A DNA stretch of 11,984 nt from JAHEFT01 sp964443145 (GTDB taxonomy: Bacteria; Pseudomonadota; Gammaproteobacteria; Xanthomonadales; SZUA-36): contig CAYUBS010000092.1 in the NCBI GenBank assembly GCA_964443145.1, positions 1 through 11,984 on the forward strand, in the 5' to 3' direction. Positions within the stretch are counted from its first letter, which is position 1; each line of letters starts with the position of its first letter. The translations under genes and the position numbers were made by a program. Of the stretch, positions 1 through 6,541 are shown one piece after another. The notes under the pieces were generated by a model, which searched no databases, was not told the origin of the DNA, and worked only from the letters and a program-made list of their open reading frames with translations.

Positions 1-287
1 TTGAGGCTATTGGCAGTCCAGGCTATGCCCAGGTGTGTGATTGAGTCTGCAGCGAAGAAACCGCCGGAAATTGTGCTGCGAACGCTACCCCACGCGGCAT
101 CGTCCTCAAAACCCTCATGCATTGGCGAGTAACCCAACAACACCAATGCATCCGTGAATTCTGCCTGGTCCAGGTAAACGACCGGCGCTGCCTGCAGGGA
201 TGAACTGAACACAGCTGCGAAAAACATCAATGCAGCGATCACCGCTGGGTCGATCACCTGCCGAGTCCGTTCAATTCGCTTATCCAT
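1..287 (-). CDS. Secreted protein of unknown function, 3'-truncated by window edge
   Basis: The reading frame opens with ATG at 287 and stays open for 95 codons to the left edge, so the C-terminus is missing. Residues 1-33 look like a Sec signal peptide: a basic start (MDKRIERTRQ), a hydrophobic stretch (VIAALMFFAAVFSS) and a probable cleavage site after LQA. The mature part begins APVVYLDQAEFTDAL and includes GFEDDAAWGSVRS. That pattern recalls exported proteins with a beta-sandwich fold and sometimes a C-terminal sorting anchor such as PEP-CTERM, but the diagnostic C-terminus lies outside the window. A GGGAAG stretch lies a few bases upstream of the ATG, and a promoter-like pair lies at 332-360. 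I do not recognise the function. The start and export are well supported. Confidence 0.72.
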   Translation of the reverse strand, partial: MDKRIERTRQVIDPAVIAALMFFAAVFSSSLQAAPVVYLDQAEFTDALVLLGYSPMHEGFEDDAAWGSVRSTISGGFFAADSITHLGIAWTANSL

Positions 288-331
288 TCAAAATGCTTCC
301 CATGCTGGCCCCCCCAACACCTGGAGTAATC

Positions 332-360
332 ATCATGAAGTTTATGCTGATTGAGGTCAA
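332..360 (-). promoter_or_regulatory. Possible sigma70 promoter for the secreted protein
   Basis: On the minus strand a TTGACC box (355-360, 5 of 6 matches to TTGACA) is followed after 17 bases by CATGAT (332-337, 4 of 6 matches to TATAAT). Transcription would start near 325, giving a leader of about 40 bases before the ATG at 287. This was judged by eye only. The remaining part of the 288-456 gap holds the inverted repeat at 366-443 and a TATGAT box at 414-419 on the plus strand. That box could serve the yhhN-like gene but has no convincing -35 partner. Confidence 0.4.
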
Positions 361-365
361 ATAAT

Positions 366-443
366 GGGGGTCAGAGTAATCACGATAATACCGAACCCTC
401 CAGAGCTTATTTTTATGATTGGATTTGAGGTACTCTGAGCGTC
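366..443. repeat. Inverted repeat, possible decayed REP-like element
   Basis: TCAGAGTA at 371-378 is matched exactly by its reverse complement TACTCTGA at 431-438, with 52 bases between. The left arm sits in GGGGGTCAGAGTAA. That string resembles the GGGGTCAGAGT motif I recall from REP-like elements tied to REP-associated tyrosine transposases in gammaproteobacteria. The outer bases pair poorly (GGGGG against GCGTC) and the interior does not pair well, so if it is such an element it has decayed. No transposase gene is present. An 8-bp match in 70 bases can also arise by chance. Confidence 0.3.
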
Positions 444-456
444 AATCAGCAAAAAA

Positions 457-1098
457 ATGGTTGGATATCCTATGTGGATAATCGTCTGCACCGTGGGGGT
501 CTTAACTTCACTGATCGGTGAGTACCGCTCAAACGTTTTGCTTGTCGCCACCGGTAAGTTCGTCGCGGCCACGGCATACCTGGCCCTGGCCTGGTCATTG
601 GGCGCTGCCGGGTCAGAGTATGGCCGCATTCTCCTGTTGGGGATGGGGTTTTGCTGGATCGGCGACATGCTGCTGGTTTCGAGTAATAGTCGAAAGCTGT
701 TTCTGCTTGGCCTGGTGAGTTTTCTGCTGGGCCATATCGCCTATATCGGTGCTTTCGCCACGCGGGGCGGGTCACTTTTCATGGTGATAGGTGCCGGGAT
801 CGTGATGGCCGTTTTTGCCTGGTTTGTACTGCGCTGGCTGAAACCCGGCCTGGATGATCGCATGCGACGGCCGGTACTGTTTTACGTGCTCGCCATCTGC
901 GTGATGATGACGATGGCAGTGGGCACTTATGCCATCGATAAAAACTGGGCGATTCCCCTGGGTGCACTGTTGTTTTTGATTTCGGACCTCGCTGTAGCAA
1001 GGGATCGCTTTATCACACCGGGATTCATCAACCGCCTGTGGGGGCTGCCCGTGTACTTCTGTGCACAGGTGGTTCTTGCAATCTCAGTGAGCTATTAA
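457..1098 (+). CDS. YhhN/TMEM86-family integral membrane protein
   Basis: A 213-residue, strongly hydrophobic protein with about seven or eight membrane segments. It fits the YhhN family, whose animal member TMEM86B is a lysoplasmalogenase that cleaves the vinyl-ether bond of lysoplasmalogens; most bacterial members have no proven substrate. Family marks seen here are GRILLLGMGFCWIGDMLL (Asp70), FLLGHIAYI (His93) and the late GALLFLISDLAVARDRF (Asp177) followed by LPVYFCAQ. These Asp and His residues within the membrane are the expected active-site candidates. An in-frame TGA at 436 limits the start to ATG 457 or ATG 472. Neither has a strong ribosome binding site, and Met6 (472) would lose only five residues. 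The gene converges on msrA and overlaps it by four bases at the stop codons. Confidence 0.85.
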   Translation: MVGYPMWIIVCTVGVLTSLIGEYRSNVLLVATGKFVAATAYLALAWSLGAAGSEYGRILLLGMGFCWIGDMLLVSSNSRKLFLLGLVSFLLGHIAYIGAFATRGGSLFMVIGAGIVMAVFAWFVLRWLKPGLDDRMRRPVLFYVLAICVMMTMAVGTYAIDKNWAIPLGALLFLISDLAVARDRFITPGFINRLWGLPVYFCAQVVLAISVSY

Positions 1099-1601
1099 GC
1101 GCGCTTTGGTAACTTCCAGCCTGGCCGGACAAAGTGACAGGTATAGCCATTCGGAGCCCGCTCGAGATAGTCCTGGTGTTCAGGCTCAGCCTCCCAAAAT
1201 GAGCCAACCTCAGTCACTTCAGTCACTGCCTTGCCGGGCCAAATGCCTGATGCGTTTACATCAGCAATTGTGTCCCCGGCCATGCGGCGTTGCTCATCAG
1301 ACGTGTAAAAAATAGCTGAACGATAACTGGTGCCAAGATCATTTCCCTGGCGGTTTGACGTACTGGGGTCGTGGATCTGGAAAAAAAACTCCAGCAATTC
1401 ACGAAAACTGATCTGATCTGGATTGAATGTGATCTCAATCGCCTCGGCGTGATTACCATGATTACGGTAGGTTGCATGGTCGACCTCACCGCCCGAATAA
1501 CCTACGCGCGTGGAAATCACCCCCGGCATCCGGCGGATTAACTGTTGCATACCCCAAAAACAACCTCCAGCGAGTACGGCACGTTCGATTCTATCTGTCA
1601 T
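1095..1601 (-). CDS. msrA: Peptide-methionine (S)-S-oxide reductase MsrA
   Basis: This 168-residue cytoplasmic repair enzyme reduces the S-epimer of methionine sulfoxide in proteins and free Met(O), using thioredoxin. The catalytic motif GGCFWG is at residues 12-17 with nucleophile Cys14. Other expected residues are present: Tyr45, Glu53 in HAEA, and Asp88 and Tyr93 in the block HDPSTSNRQGNDLGTSYRS. The tail NGYTCHFVRPGWKLP holds the only other cysteine, Cys155, the probable resolving residue. This differs from the longer E. coli-type tail. There is no signal peptide and no fused MsrB domain. The start ATG 1601 is preceded by GAGAAT about eight bases upstream. The gene is divergent from the ybjD-like gene across 142 bases with no clear promoter on either strand, and converges on the YhhN-family gene with overlapping stops. 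Confidence 0.95.
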   Translation of the reverse strand: MTDRIERAVLAGGCFWGMQQLIRRMPGVISTRVGYSGGEVDHATYRNHGNHAEAIEITFNPDQISFRELLEFFFQIHDPSTSNRQGNDLGTSYRSAIFYTSDEQRRMAGDTIADVNASGIWPGKAVTEVTEVGSFWEAEPEHQDYLERAPNGYTCHFVRPGWKLPKRA

Positions 1602-1743
1602 GGCTGATTCTCATTCATAGCGTTCACCCTATCGATATCATGGCAGTCTTGCTGGATTCAAGCTTTTTTGATTATGCTGACTAGTCTCTCGCAATTGGAT
1701 ACTCTAATCGACATGTCATCATCTAACGTGAGTACCTAGCCCG

Positions 1744-3429
1744 GTGTTTCTGCATGGATTACGGATAGAAAATTATCGTGCCATTCGCAAAGCGTCTATC
1801 CATTTTGATAATGGTACCGCGCTGATCGGCGAAAACGATTGTGGAATATCCAGTGTGCTCGATGCATTGGAACTGGCCCTCGGACACGAAGAAGAGCCAA
1901 GGGCCCTGCCACCCTACCTGTTCCATCATGTTGCGGGCGCGAGTGAGCCGAACGGACCCATTCGCCTGCAGTTACGTTTCCGTGAGAACCAGCCAGGGGA
2001 ATGGGAAACTGAGACATACGCGCCGTTATCCGCCGTTCTTCCGGATCGCAGCGATCGGGTTCGGGAGCTCTGGTTTGAAATCCGAATTCATCCGGGGCAG
2101 GACGCTGCAAACCCGCCAGAATTCAGACTGCGGTCACCAGGGCACAAGGCAAAATCCTCTGACGCAGGTTTGATCAGCCTGGTTCGGCAACTCAACCCGG
2201 TCGTCCGGGTTTCATCAGGCATGTTGACCGGACATGGCCAACCCTACCTGGAAAAAGACGTGCAAAAGACAGCTGCACAATCGCTCGAACCGGAAATTGC
2301 AGCGCTTGTCGAACGCATCAACAAGGCTGTGGACTCAAGGCTTTCAGGCCGAAGTCTGGATTTGAAGGCAGACCTGGAAGACGGACTGTCTGCGGCATTC
2401 AGTTTGATTGAAATGGACACCTTCAATCTGGGAAAACGTGAGTCCGGATTGTCACGCACGGTTGGCGAAATTGTCGGCTGGAGTCCATCCGGAACCAGGC
2501 AGTTGGGTTCTACCCAACTGCATTCACCCAACAGTGCGCCTGAACGACTGGGCATACTTCTTTTGATCGGTGCATTACTGCGGGCCCGGCCCACCGGCGT
2601 TATTCCCGGTGCCGACCCACTCTGGATCATCGAGGAACCCGAAGCACACCTGCACCCGATCACGCTGACCTCCGTGGCCATGTTTGTAAACCTGATTCAA
2701 AGGCAAAAAATCATTACCACGTATTCAGGTGATTTGCTGTCGATCATCCCTTTAAGCCAGGTCCGAAGACTGGTCCGGTACGAAGGCGTTCTGCATGAAA
2801 GGCGTGTCCAGGGCAATTCGCTTTCGCGCAGCGAGTTGCGGCGTTTTCACTACCACCTGCGTTCCCGCTTCAGCGTAGCCAGTTTTGCACGGCTCTGGCT
2901 GTTGGTAGAAGGCGAGTCCGAGTTCTGGCTAATCCCTCAAATTGCGCGAATGATGGGCTACGAGTTCGCCCTGGAAGGGATTGCCTGCGTAGAGTTCGCA
3001 CAGTGCGGCCTGGAGCCGCCCGTCAAGGTAGCCAGAGAATTGGGTATCGAATGGCATGTACTGGCCGATGGTGATTCTGCGGGTGAGAGTTATGCCAATA
3101 CTGCCCGCCAGTACCTGGAAAATGACAATGGCAACGAGAGGCTGACAATATTAAAGGAACAAGACATCGAGCGGTGTTTCTGGCGTTTCGGCTACGATGA
3201 GGTTTATAAAAAACACTCCCGCTTGAAGGGCCGGCAACTGGAAAAGTCATCACCTGCGAAAATCATCCAGGCTGCCGTGCGCAAGCAATCCAAGCCGTTT
3301 CTTGCACTCAGCATCGTAGACGCGATTGCCAGGGAGGGCTCAGCCGGCATCCCGCAAATCCTGCAGGACATGATTCATGCCTGCGTTGATCTCGCCCGGA
3401 ATTCGCCGCGCCGCCTGGGGGGGCATTAA
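1744..3429 (+). CDS. ybjD: YbjD-like OLD-family ATPase with TOPRIM domain, altered Walker A
   Basis: 561 residues, matching E. coli YbjD (DUF2813, OLD-family) along its length as I recall that sequence. The N-terminal half is an ABC/SMC-type ATPase: LRIENYRAI, a P-loop at 28-37 (IGENDCGISS), and Walker B WIIEEPEAHLHP at 294-305. The switch region TTYSGDLLSIIPL (325-337) has Tyr where many ABC-type ATPases have His; E. coli YbjD also lacks that His as I recall. The C-terminal TOPRIM nuclease-like domain has LLVEGESEFW (Glu389, Glu391) and ADGDSAG (Asp442, Asp444). The P-loop Lys is replaced by Ile35, codon ATA at 1846-1848, so ATP hydrolysis may be impaired. The start is GTG 1744; an in-frame TGA at 1729 leaves no useful alternative, and GTGAG lies upstream. 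YbjD's role is not established; OLD relatives are nucleases, some in phage defence. It converges on the next gene with 17 bases between stops. Confidence 0.88.
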   Translation: MFLHGLRIENYRAIRKASIHFDNGTALIGENDCGISSVLDALELALGHEEEPRALPPYLFHHVAGASEPNGPIRLQLRFRENQPGEWETETYAPLSAVLPDRSDRVRELWFEIRIHPGQDAANPPEFRLRSPGHKAKSSDAGLISLVRQLNPVVRVSSGMLTGHGQPYLEKDVQKTAAQSLEPEIAALVERINKAVDSRLSGRSLDLKADLEDGLSAAFSLIEMDTFNLGKRESGLSRTVGEIVGWSPSGTRQLGSTQLHSPNSAPERLGILLLIGALLRARPTGVIPGADPLWIIEEPEAHLHPITLTSVAMFVNLIQRQKIITTYSGDLLSIIPLSQVRRLVRYEGVLHERRVQGNSLSRSELRRFHYHLRSRFSVASFARLWLLVEGESEFWLIPQIARMMGYEFALEGIACVEFAQCGLEPPVKVARELGIEWHVLADGDSAGESYANTARQYLENDNGNERLTILKEQDIERCFWRFGYDEVYKKHSRLKGRQLEKSSPAKIIQAAVRKQSKPFLALSIVDAIAREGSAGIPQILQDMIHACVDLARNSPRRLGGH

Positions 3430-3446
3430 AAGAACTACATTTGGCG

Positions 3447-3998
3447 TTATTTAACCGGATAGAACGCGATCAAAGCGCCAATCTCTTCTGTGTTTTCGTT
3501 TTCATCGTCCCCGTCATCGTCGCTCTGGGCGGCCTCAATCCAGGCTTTCAACGACTCCCGTAACTGCTCTATGCGTGCCGGCGAGGCCTTGCAGCGCAAT
3601 CGCATGAAAACTGCTTCCTGCTCAGTTTGACTGCTGTCATGTGCCAGGGCTGCCAGTATTTCGCCTTCAACAACCCGTAACAGGTCGCGCGCCGCATTGG
3701 CTCCTTCCTGGTCATCGTCGTCAGAAAACAACGTGGGATCGGCCTCAAATCGTTTGGCCACGGCCTTGAACGTGCGTTCAACCGTGCCGCGCTTCTGCTT
3801 CTCTTGCGTGATGACAAGCAGGCCTGCACCGTGGAGTGCATCCACATGCCGATACAGCTTGGTCACACTCTCGCCCAGGTCGGCTGCTACTTGCTTGGTT
3901 GTCTTATTGCCTTCTGCAAAGGCCTGCAAAAGTTGTAACTTGAGCGGATCCGAAAGTAATTTAATCTGCTCTATGTCTTTGATTATATAGTTTTCCAT
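3447..3998 (-). CDS. ArsR-type winged-helix transcriptional regulator
   Basis: 183 residues. The N-terminus IKLLSDPLKLQLLQAF followed by TTKQVAADLGESVTKLYRHV (about 33-52) and a wing (62-80) is an ArsR-like helix-turn-helix of the HTH_20 kind. Residues 100-183 form a helical effector or dimer domain ending in GALIAFYPVK, interrupted by two acidic stretches (92-98, and 159-172 with many Asp and Glu). There is only one cysteine (Cys136) and no CxC or His-rich metal site, so it is unlikely to be a classical metal sensor. The ligand is unknown. It is divergent from a CPBP protease gene across an 83-base gap with two palindromes that are its most likely binding sites, suggesting control of both genes. 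The ATG at 3998 gives the full conserved N-terminus, but no strong ribosome binding site is visible. Confidence 0.85.
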   Translation of the reverse strand: MENYIIKDIEQIKLLSDPLKLQLLQAFAEGNKTTKQVAADLGESVTKLYRHVDALHGAGLLVITQEKQKRGTVERTFKAVAKRFEADPTLFSDDDDQEGANAARDLLRVVEGEILAALAHDSSQTEQEAVFMRLRCKASPARIEQLRESLKAWIEAAQSDDDGDDENENTEEIGALIAFYPVK

Positions 3999-4029
3999 CG
4001 CGATTCTTTCACTCTGCGAAAATTTGGGC

Positions 4030-4058
4030 TTGATTATTCACGCAAATGTGAATAATAT
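4030..4058 (+). promoter_or_regulatory. Possible sigma70 promoter for the CPBP protease
   Basis: TTGATT (4030-4035) and TAATAT (4053-4058) are separated by 17 bases, each matching 4 of 6 consensus bases. Transcription would begin near 4065, inside the second palindrome and about 17 bases before the ATG at 4082. Palindrome 1 would cover most of the -35 box, the spacer and part of the -10 box, and palindrome 2 the end of the -10 box and the start site. Binding at either would be expected to block RNA polymerase. The assignment is by eye. No equally good promoter for the divergent regulator was found. Confidence 0.4.
4033..4056. promoter_or_regulatory. Operator palindrome 1 between regulator and CPBP protease
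   Basis: A perfect inverted repeat: ATTATTCAC (4033-4041), a 6-base spacer GCAAAT, then GTGAATAAT (4048-4056). The 9-base arms fit a homodimeric winged-helix repressor such as the ArsR-type protein encoded next door. It abuts palindrome 2 with no gap, so site centres are 24 bases apart, close to two helical turns and on nearly the same DNA face. The palindrome is seen directly; its binding by the neighbouring regulator is inferred. Confidence 0.8.
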
Positions 4059-4080
4059 TATTCACTCTTACGTGAATATT
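4057..4080. promoter_or_regulatory. Operator palindrome 2, abutting the CPBP start codon
   Basis: A near-perfect copy of palindrome 1: ATTATTCAC (4057-4065), spacer TCTTAC, then GTGAATATT (4072-4080). It has one mismatch in the outer part of the right arm. The spacer differs fully in character from that of palindrome 1 while the arms are kept, which points to selection on the arms. It ends one base before the ATG at 4082 and occupies the place of a normal ribosome binding site. Confidence 0.78.
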
Positions 4081-4081
4081 C

Positions 4082-4813
4082 ATGGTACTTAAAACAATGC
4101 ATCTTGTCGATCACATTTTTATCCTGTTGCTATTCGGCGTATTACCCTTTTACGGCGCCTGGTCTTACCAACAATATCTGAAGCGCATCGCCGCCGGAAC
4201 GCCGCCCAATCGAGTTCGCCTGTATCAAGAGACTTTGGTGATGCAATGGGTCGCATTTGCCGTTGTGGCCGGTGCGTGGGTCGCACTCGGCCGCCCAGCC
4301 GCCGAACTTGGATTTACCGAATCCAGCATCACCCAAATAGGGATCGGCGTCCTGGTAGTGGCCCTGGTGACCGCTTATCTCCTTTATGCCTGGCGAGTCG
4401 CCAGCAAGATGAGTGACGAAGAAAAATCCACTGCCGCCGCCGGGCTCGGAAAAATGGTTCATTTTCTCCCGCAGGATAATCGTGACTACAGGCATTTTGT
4501 CGGCATTTCCATCACCGCCGGGATCGTCGAGGAATTCTTATATCGTGGGTTCGCGTTCTGGTACCTGGCTCACTTCATGCCGATGTGGGCTGTTGTATTG
4601 GTGTCGTCAATCGCATTCGGACTCGGACATACCTACCAGGGCACCGGCGGAGTTGTGCGGGTTGCCCTGGTAGGTATTGTGTTTGGCGTTTTCTATATCC
4701 TCACGGGTTCGATTTGGTTACCGATGCTCGCCCACATAATTCTGGATATCCTGCAGGGCGCCACTGTTCTGGCGATATTAAACAACAGGGAAAAAATGGG
4801 CACGCCGGCTTGA
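4082..4813 (+). CDS. CPBP-family (CAAX/Abi-type) intramembrane metalloprotease
   Basis: 243 residues with several membrane segments (about 10-27, 52-69, 84-103, 137-152, 168-182, 194-209, 212-232). The CPBP glutamyl or metalloprotease motifs are complete: EEFLYR (Glu150, Glu151, Arg155), FGLGH (Phe179, His183) and HIILD (His218, Asp222). Relatives include eukaryotic Rce1, which trims CAAX-prenylated proteins, and bacterial proteins tied to bacteriocin self-immunity and processing of membrane substrates. The substrate here is unknown. The start ATG 4082 has no Shine-Dalgarno because an operator lies immediately upstream. Met6 (ATG 4097) is an alternative that removes five residues but also lacks a clear site. 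Expression is probably controlled by the divergent ArsR-type regulator. It converges on the DUF1254 gene with 24 bases between stops. Confidence 0.9.
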   Translation: MVLKTMHLVDHIFILLLFGVLPFYGAWSYQQYLKRIAAGTPPNRVRLYQETLVMQWVAFAVVAGAWVALGRPAAELGFTESSITQIGIGVLVVALVTAYLLYAWRVASKMSDEEKSTAAAGLGKMVHFLPQDNRDYRHFVGISITAGIVEEFLYRGFAFWYLAHFMPMWAVVLVSSIAFGLGHTYQGTGGVVRVALVGIVFGVFYILTGSIWLPMLAHIILDILQGATVLAILNNREKMGTPA

Positions 4814-4837
4814 ATCAGGCATATAAAAAAACCCCTG

Positions 4838-6460
4838 TTACTTCACCAACTCGATCTCTGTTGGCTGCCATTCCCTGGTGAAAAATGACTGCAGCGGACT
4901 ATATAAACGCAGAATCGTGAACCAGCCTTTCTCCGGATCGGTCTGAATCCAGTTACCGCGCTCCACACCCTTGGGCTGTGTGGGACCGACGTAAAGCGTT
5001 GTGGAACCATCTTTATCAACTACCGCAGCGGGCGATGGGTAGGATTGACTACCTGCACGGGGGAACTTCTGCGGTGTTTGCAGCATGGAGCGTGTCTGGT
5101 TGTCATACAACGTTATCGACCAGAACGCGCGTGCAGGAATGTCCTTCGGCAGTGTCAGCTTGTAGGTCCTGGCGCCATCAAAGGGTTCATTTTTAGAGTC
5201 CAGAAAACCCATCAGGTACTGGGAACCGACCCCGGGAAGCCTCATGATCATGCCGGGCGAGTCCAGGGTATAGCCGTAATAGAATGCTGCCCGGGAATCC
5301 AGGGTTCTGGCGCCTGTGGGAGGATTCTGCTTGAAGTAGCCTTCCTTGGTGATTACAGGGGGCGGCGTTTCAAAATTGTATCCCCCTTCCCAAAGCATAC
5401 TGCCCCAGTTTGAATCCTCGTAGTAATTCCAATCATGTACCAGGCCGTACCGCCAGTTCAGAGCACGCCCGGCAGCGCTACCCACTTTGGCTGCATCGGA
5501 GAGGATCTTTTTCATTTTGTCATCGGGATTGAACGGCTTGCCATGGACAATTCCGATAGCAGCCAGTTGACCTGCAAGCTCTACGTCGTAGCTGGTCGCT
5601 GGTTCCCGCTGCACGTTCTCATTGATCATTTCAAAGAACCCGTAATCAGAAGGCGCGATCGTGTTGAACGATTTACCACTGGCCTCCACGAACCGGGTCT
5701 CCGGAATCGGGGGATTCGCACCAAGTTTGACTCCGCCTTCCAGTGCGGTCGCGATACTGGTGCCATAACCACCCGGTGTGTAGGGATAGATCTTCATGTG
5801 CTTCTTGATCATGGCCACGACGGGTTTCGGATCGTTGTTTACCAGGTAGGCCCGCGAGGCATACAGAACATGGTTGGTTTTCGAATGCGCTACGTGAAAA
5901 CCACTGTCCGGAAGCGGTCCGTCATAACCCGGAGGTACGATGAGGTACTTTCCTCCTTCACCACGGTCAGGGCCGGGAAAACCAATGTCAATTATCCAGG
6001 AAAACCACATGTCATTGATGGTGCCCACGCCCTTGGGAGGCTGTTCAATAACCATCGGTCCTTTGCTCAGATCAACACCGGACAGGTAGTAGATGGTGTC
6101 AGCATTGGCCGTAAGGAAAAGAGAGCTTGAATCCATCAACTCAGACCAGATCACGACATCATTGGGCTCCGCACCGATACTGGCGAAACCCTTGTACAGC
6201 CCAAGCGCCGAAGCACCACGAAAACTGTTGTTGTAGACATTCAGGGCCCGGGTGAATGCCAGGGCGTCGTAAACTTTTTGGGCGGTTTCAACCGTCGGTG
6301 CACCATCTTTGAATTCGAGCGTTCCGATGCTTGATTCGACCCGGTCGGGCGTGCCGAGTGATTCCAGGGTTTCCCTGGAAACCTGTGCATTGGCTGCACC
6401 CGGCAAAGCCAGTGCGGCCACAGCAAGTGCAGTAAAAAGGGGGGTAAAAAGGTACTTCAT
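4838..6460 (-). CDS. Exported DUF1254/DUF1214 domain protein
   Basis: 540 residues. Residues 1-25 are a signal peptide (MKYLFTPLFTALAVAALALP, cleavage after GAANA), so the product acts in the periplasm. The DUF1254 domain spans about 75-215, with NADTIYYLSGVDLSKGPMVIEQPP, the DMWFSWIIDIG region and the GGKYLIVPPGYDG turn. The DUF1214 domain spans about 410-525, with RTYKLTLPKDIPARAFWSITLYD, SMLQTPQKFP and GNWIQTDPEKGWFTILRLYSP. The two domains occur together widely in bacteria, and no biochemical activity is firmly established as far as I know. The start is well supported by AGGAGA (6466-6471) five bases before the ATG. It is the last gene of the leftward series, 81 bases after the FAD dehydrogenase. 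That gap contains TTGTCA on the minus strand but no good -10 at the right distance. Confidence 0.92.
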   Translation of the reverse strand: MKYLFTPLFTALAVAALALPGAANAQVSRETLESLGTPDRVESSIGTLEFKDGAPTVETAQKVYDALAFTRALNVYNNSFRGASALGLYKGFASIGAEPNDVVIWSELMDSSSLFLTANADTIYYLSGVDLSKGPMVIEQPPKGVGTINDMWFSWIIDIGFPGPDRGEGGKYLIVPPGYDGPLPDSGFHVAHSKTNHVLYASRAYLVNNDPKPVVAMIKKHMKIYPYTPGGYGTSIATALEGGVKLGANPPIPETRFVEASGKSFNTIAPSDYGFFEMINENVQREPATSYDVELAGQLAAIGIVHGKPFNPDDKMKKILSDAAKVGSAAGRALNWRYGLVHDWNYYEDSNWGSMLWEGGYNFETPPPVITKEGYFKQNPPTGARTLDSRAAFYYGYTLDSPGMIMRLPGVGSQYLMGFLDSKNEPFDGARTYKLTLPKDIPARAFWSITLYDNQTRSMLQTPQKFPRAGSQSYPSPAAVVDKDGSTTLYVGPTQPKGVERGNWIQTDPEKGWFTILRLYSPLQSFFTREWQPTEIELVK

Positions 6461-6541
6461 GAAATTCTCCTGTGTGTTCCTGGTTGGACAGGCTGCTCTT
6501 CTTCAGTATTGCACAGGGTTTTAACACTAAGATGACAAAAG

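Noticed and set aside
610..626. Second GGGTCAGAGTA string inside the YhhN-family gene
   Set aside because: It encodes part of the conserved loop GSEYGR and has no inverted partner nearby, so it is taken as a chance match rather than another repeat copy.
1602..1743. Promoters in the msrA-ybjD divergent gap
   Set aside because: TCTAAT at 1703-1708 is a fair -10 box on the plus strand, but no -35 box stands at 16-18 bases. The minus strand offers only TTGAAT with poor -10 boxes. Promoters must exist nearby but cannot be placed by eye.
2244..2681. Minus-strand open frame of 145 codons
   Set aside because: It is antisense to the YbjD-like coding region across the Walker B part, with low-complexity Ser/Arg-rich content typical of a shadow frame.
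1744..4813. Phage-defence island made of the OLD-like ATPase, regulator and CPBP (Abi-type) protease
   Set aside because: The ATPase matches the widespread core-type YbjD rather than Gabija or retron OLD proteins, it converges on the regulator and so is not in its operon, and no mobile-element marks flank the region. The defence reading has no direct support.
4784..4839. Possible bidirectional terminator between the CPBP and DUF1254 genes
   Set aside because: AACAGGG (4784-4790) can pair with CCCTGTT (4833-4839), and the minus strand has a run of T after GGGG. However, the loop is 42 bases and no compact GC-rich hairpin precedes the T run, so no terminator is claimed.
5435..6130. Long plus-strand open frame of 231 codons
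   Set aside because: It lies wholly antisense inside the DUF1254/DUF1214 gene, which has a signal peptide, both domains and a good ribosome binding site. The plus-strand translation shows no recognisable domain.
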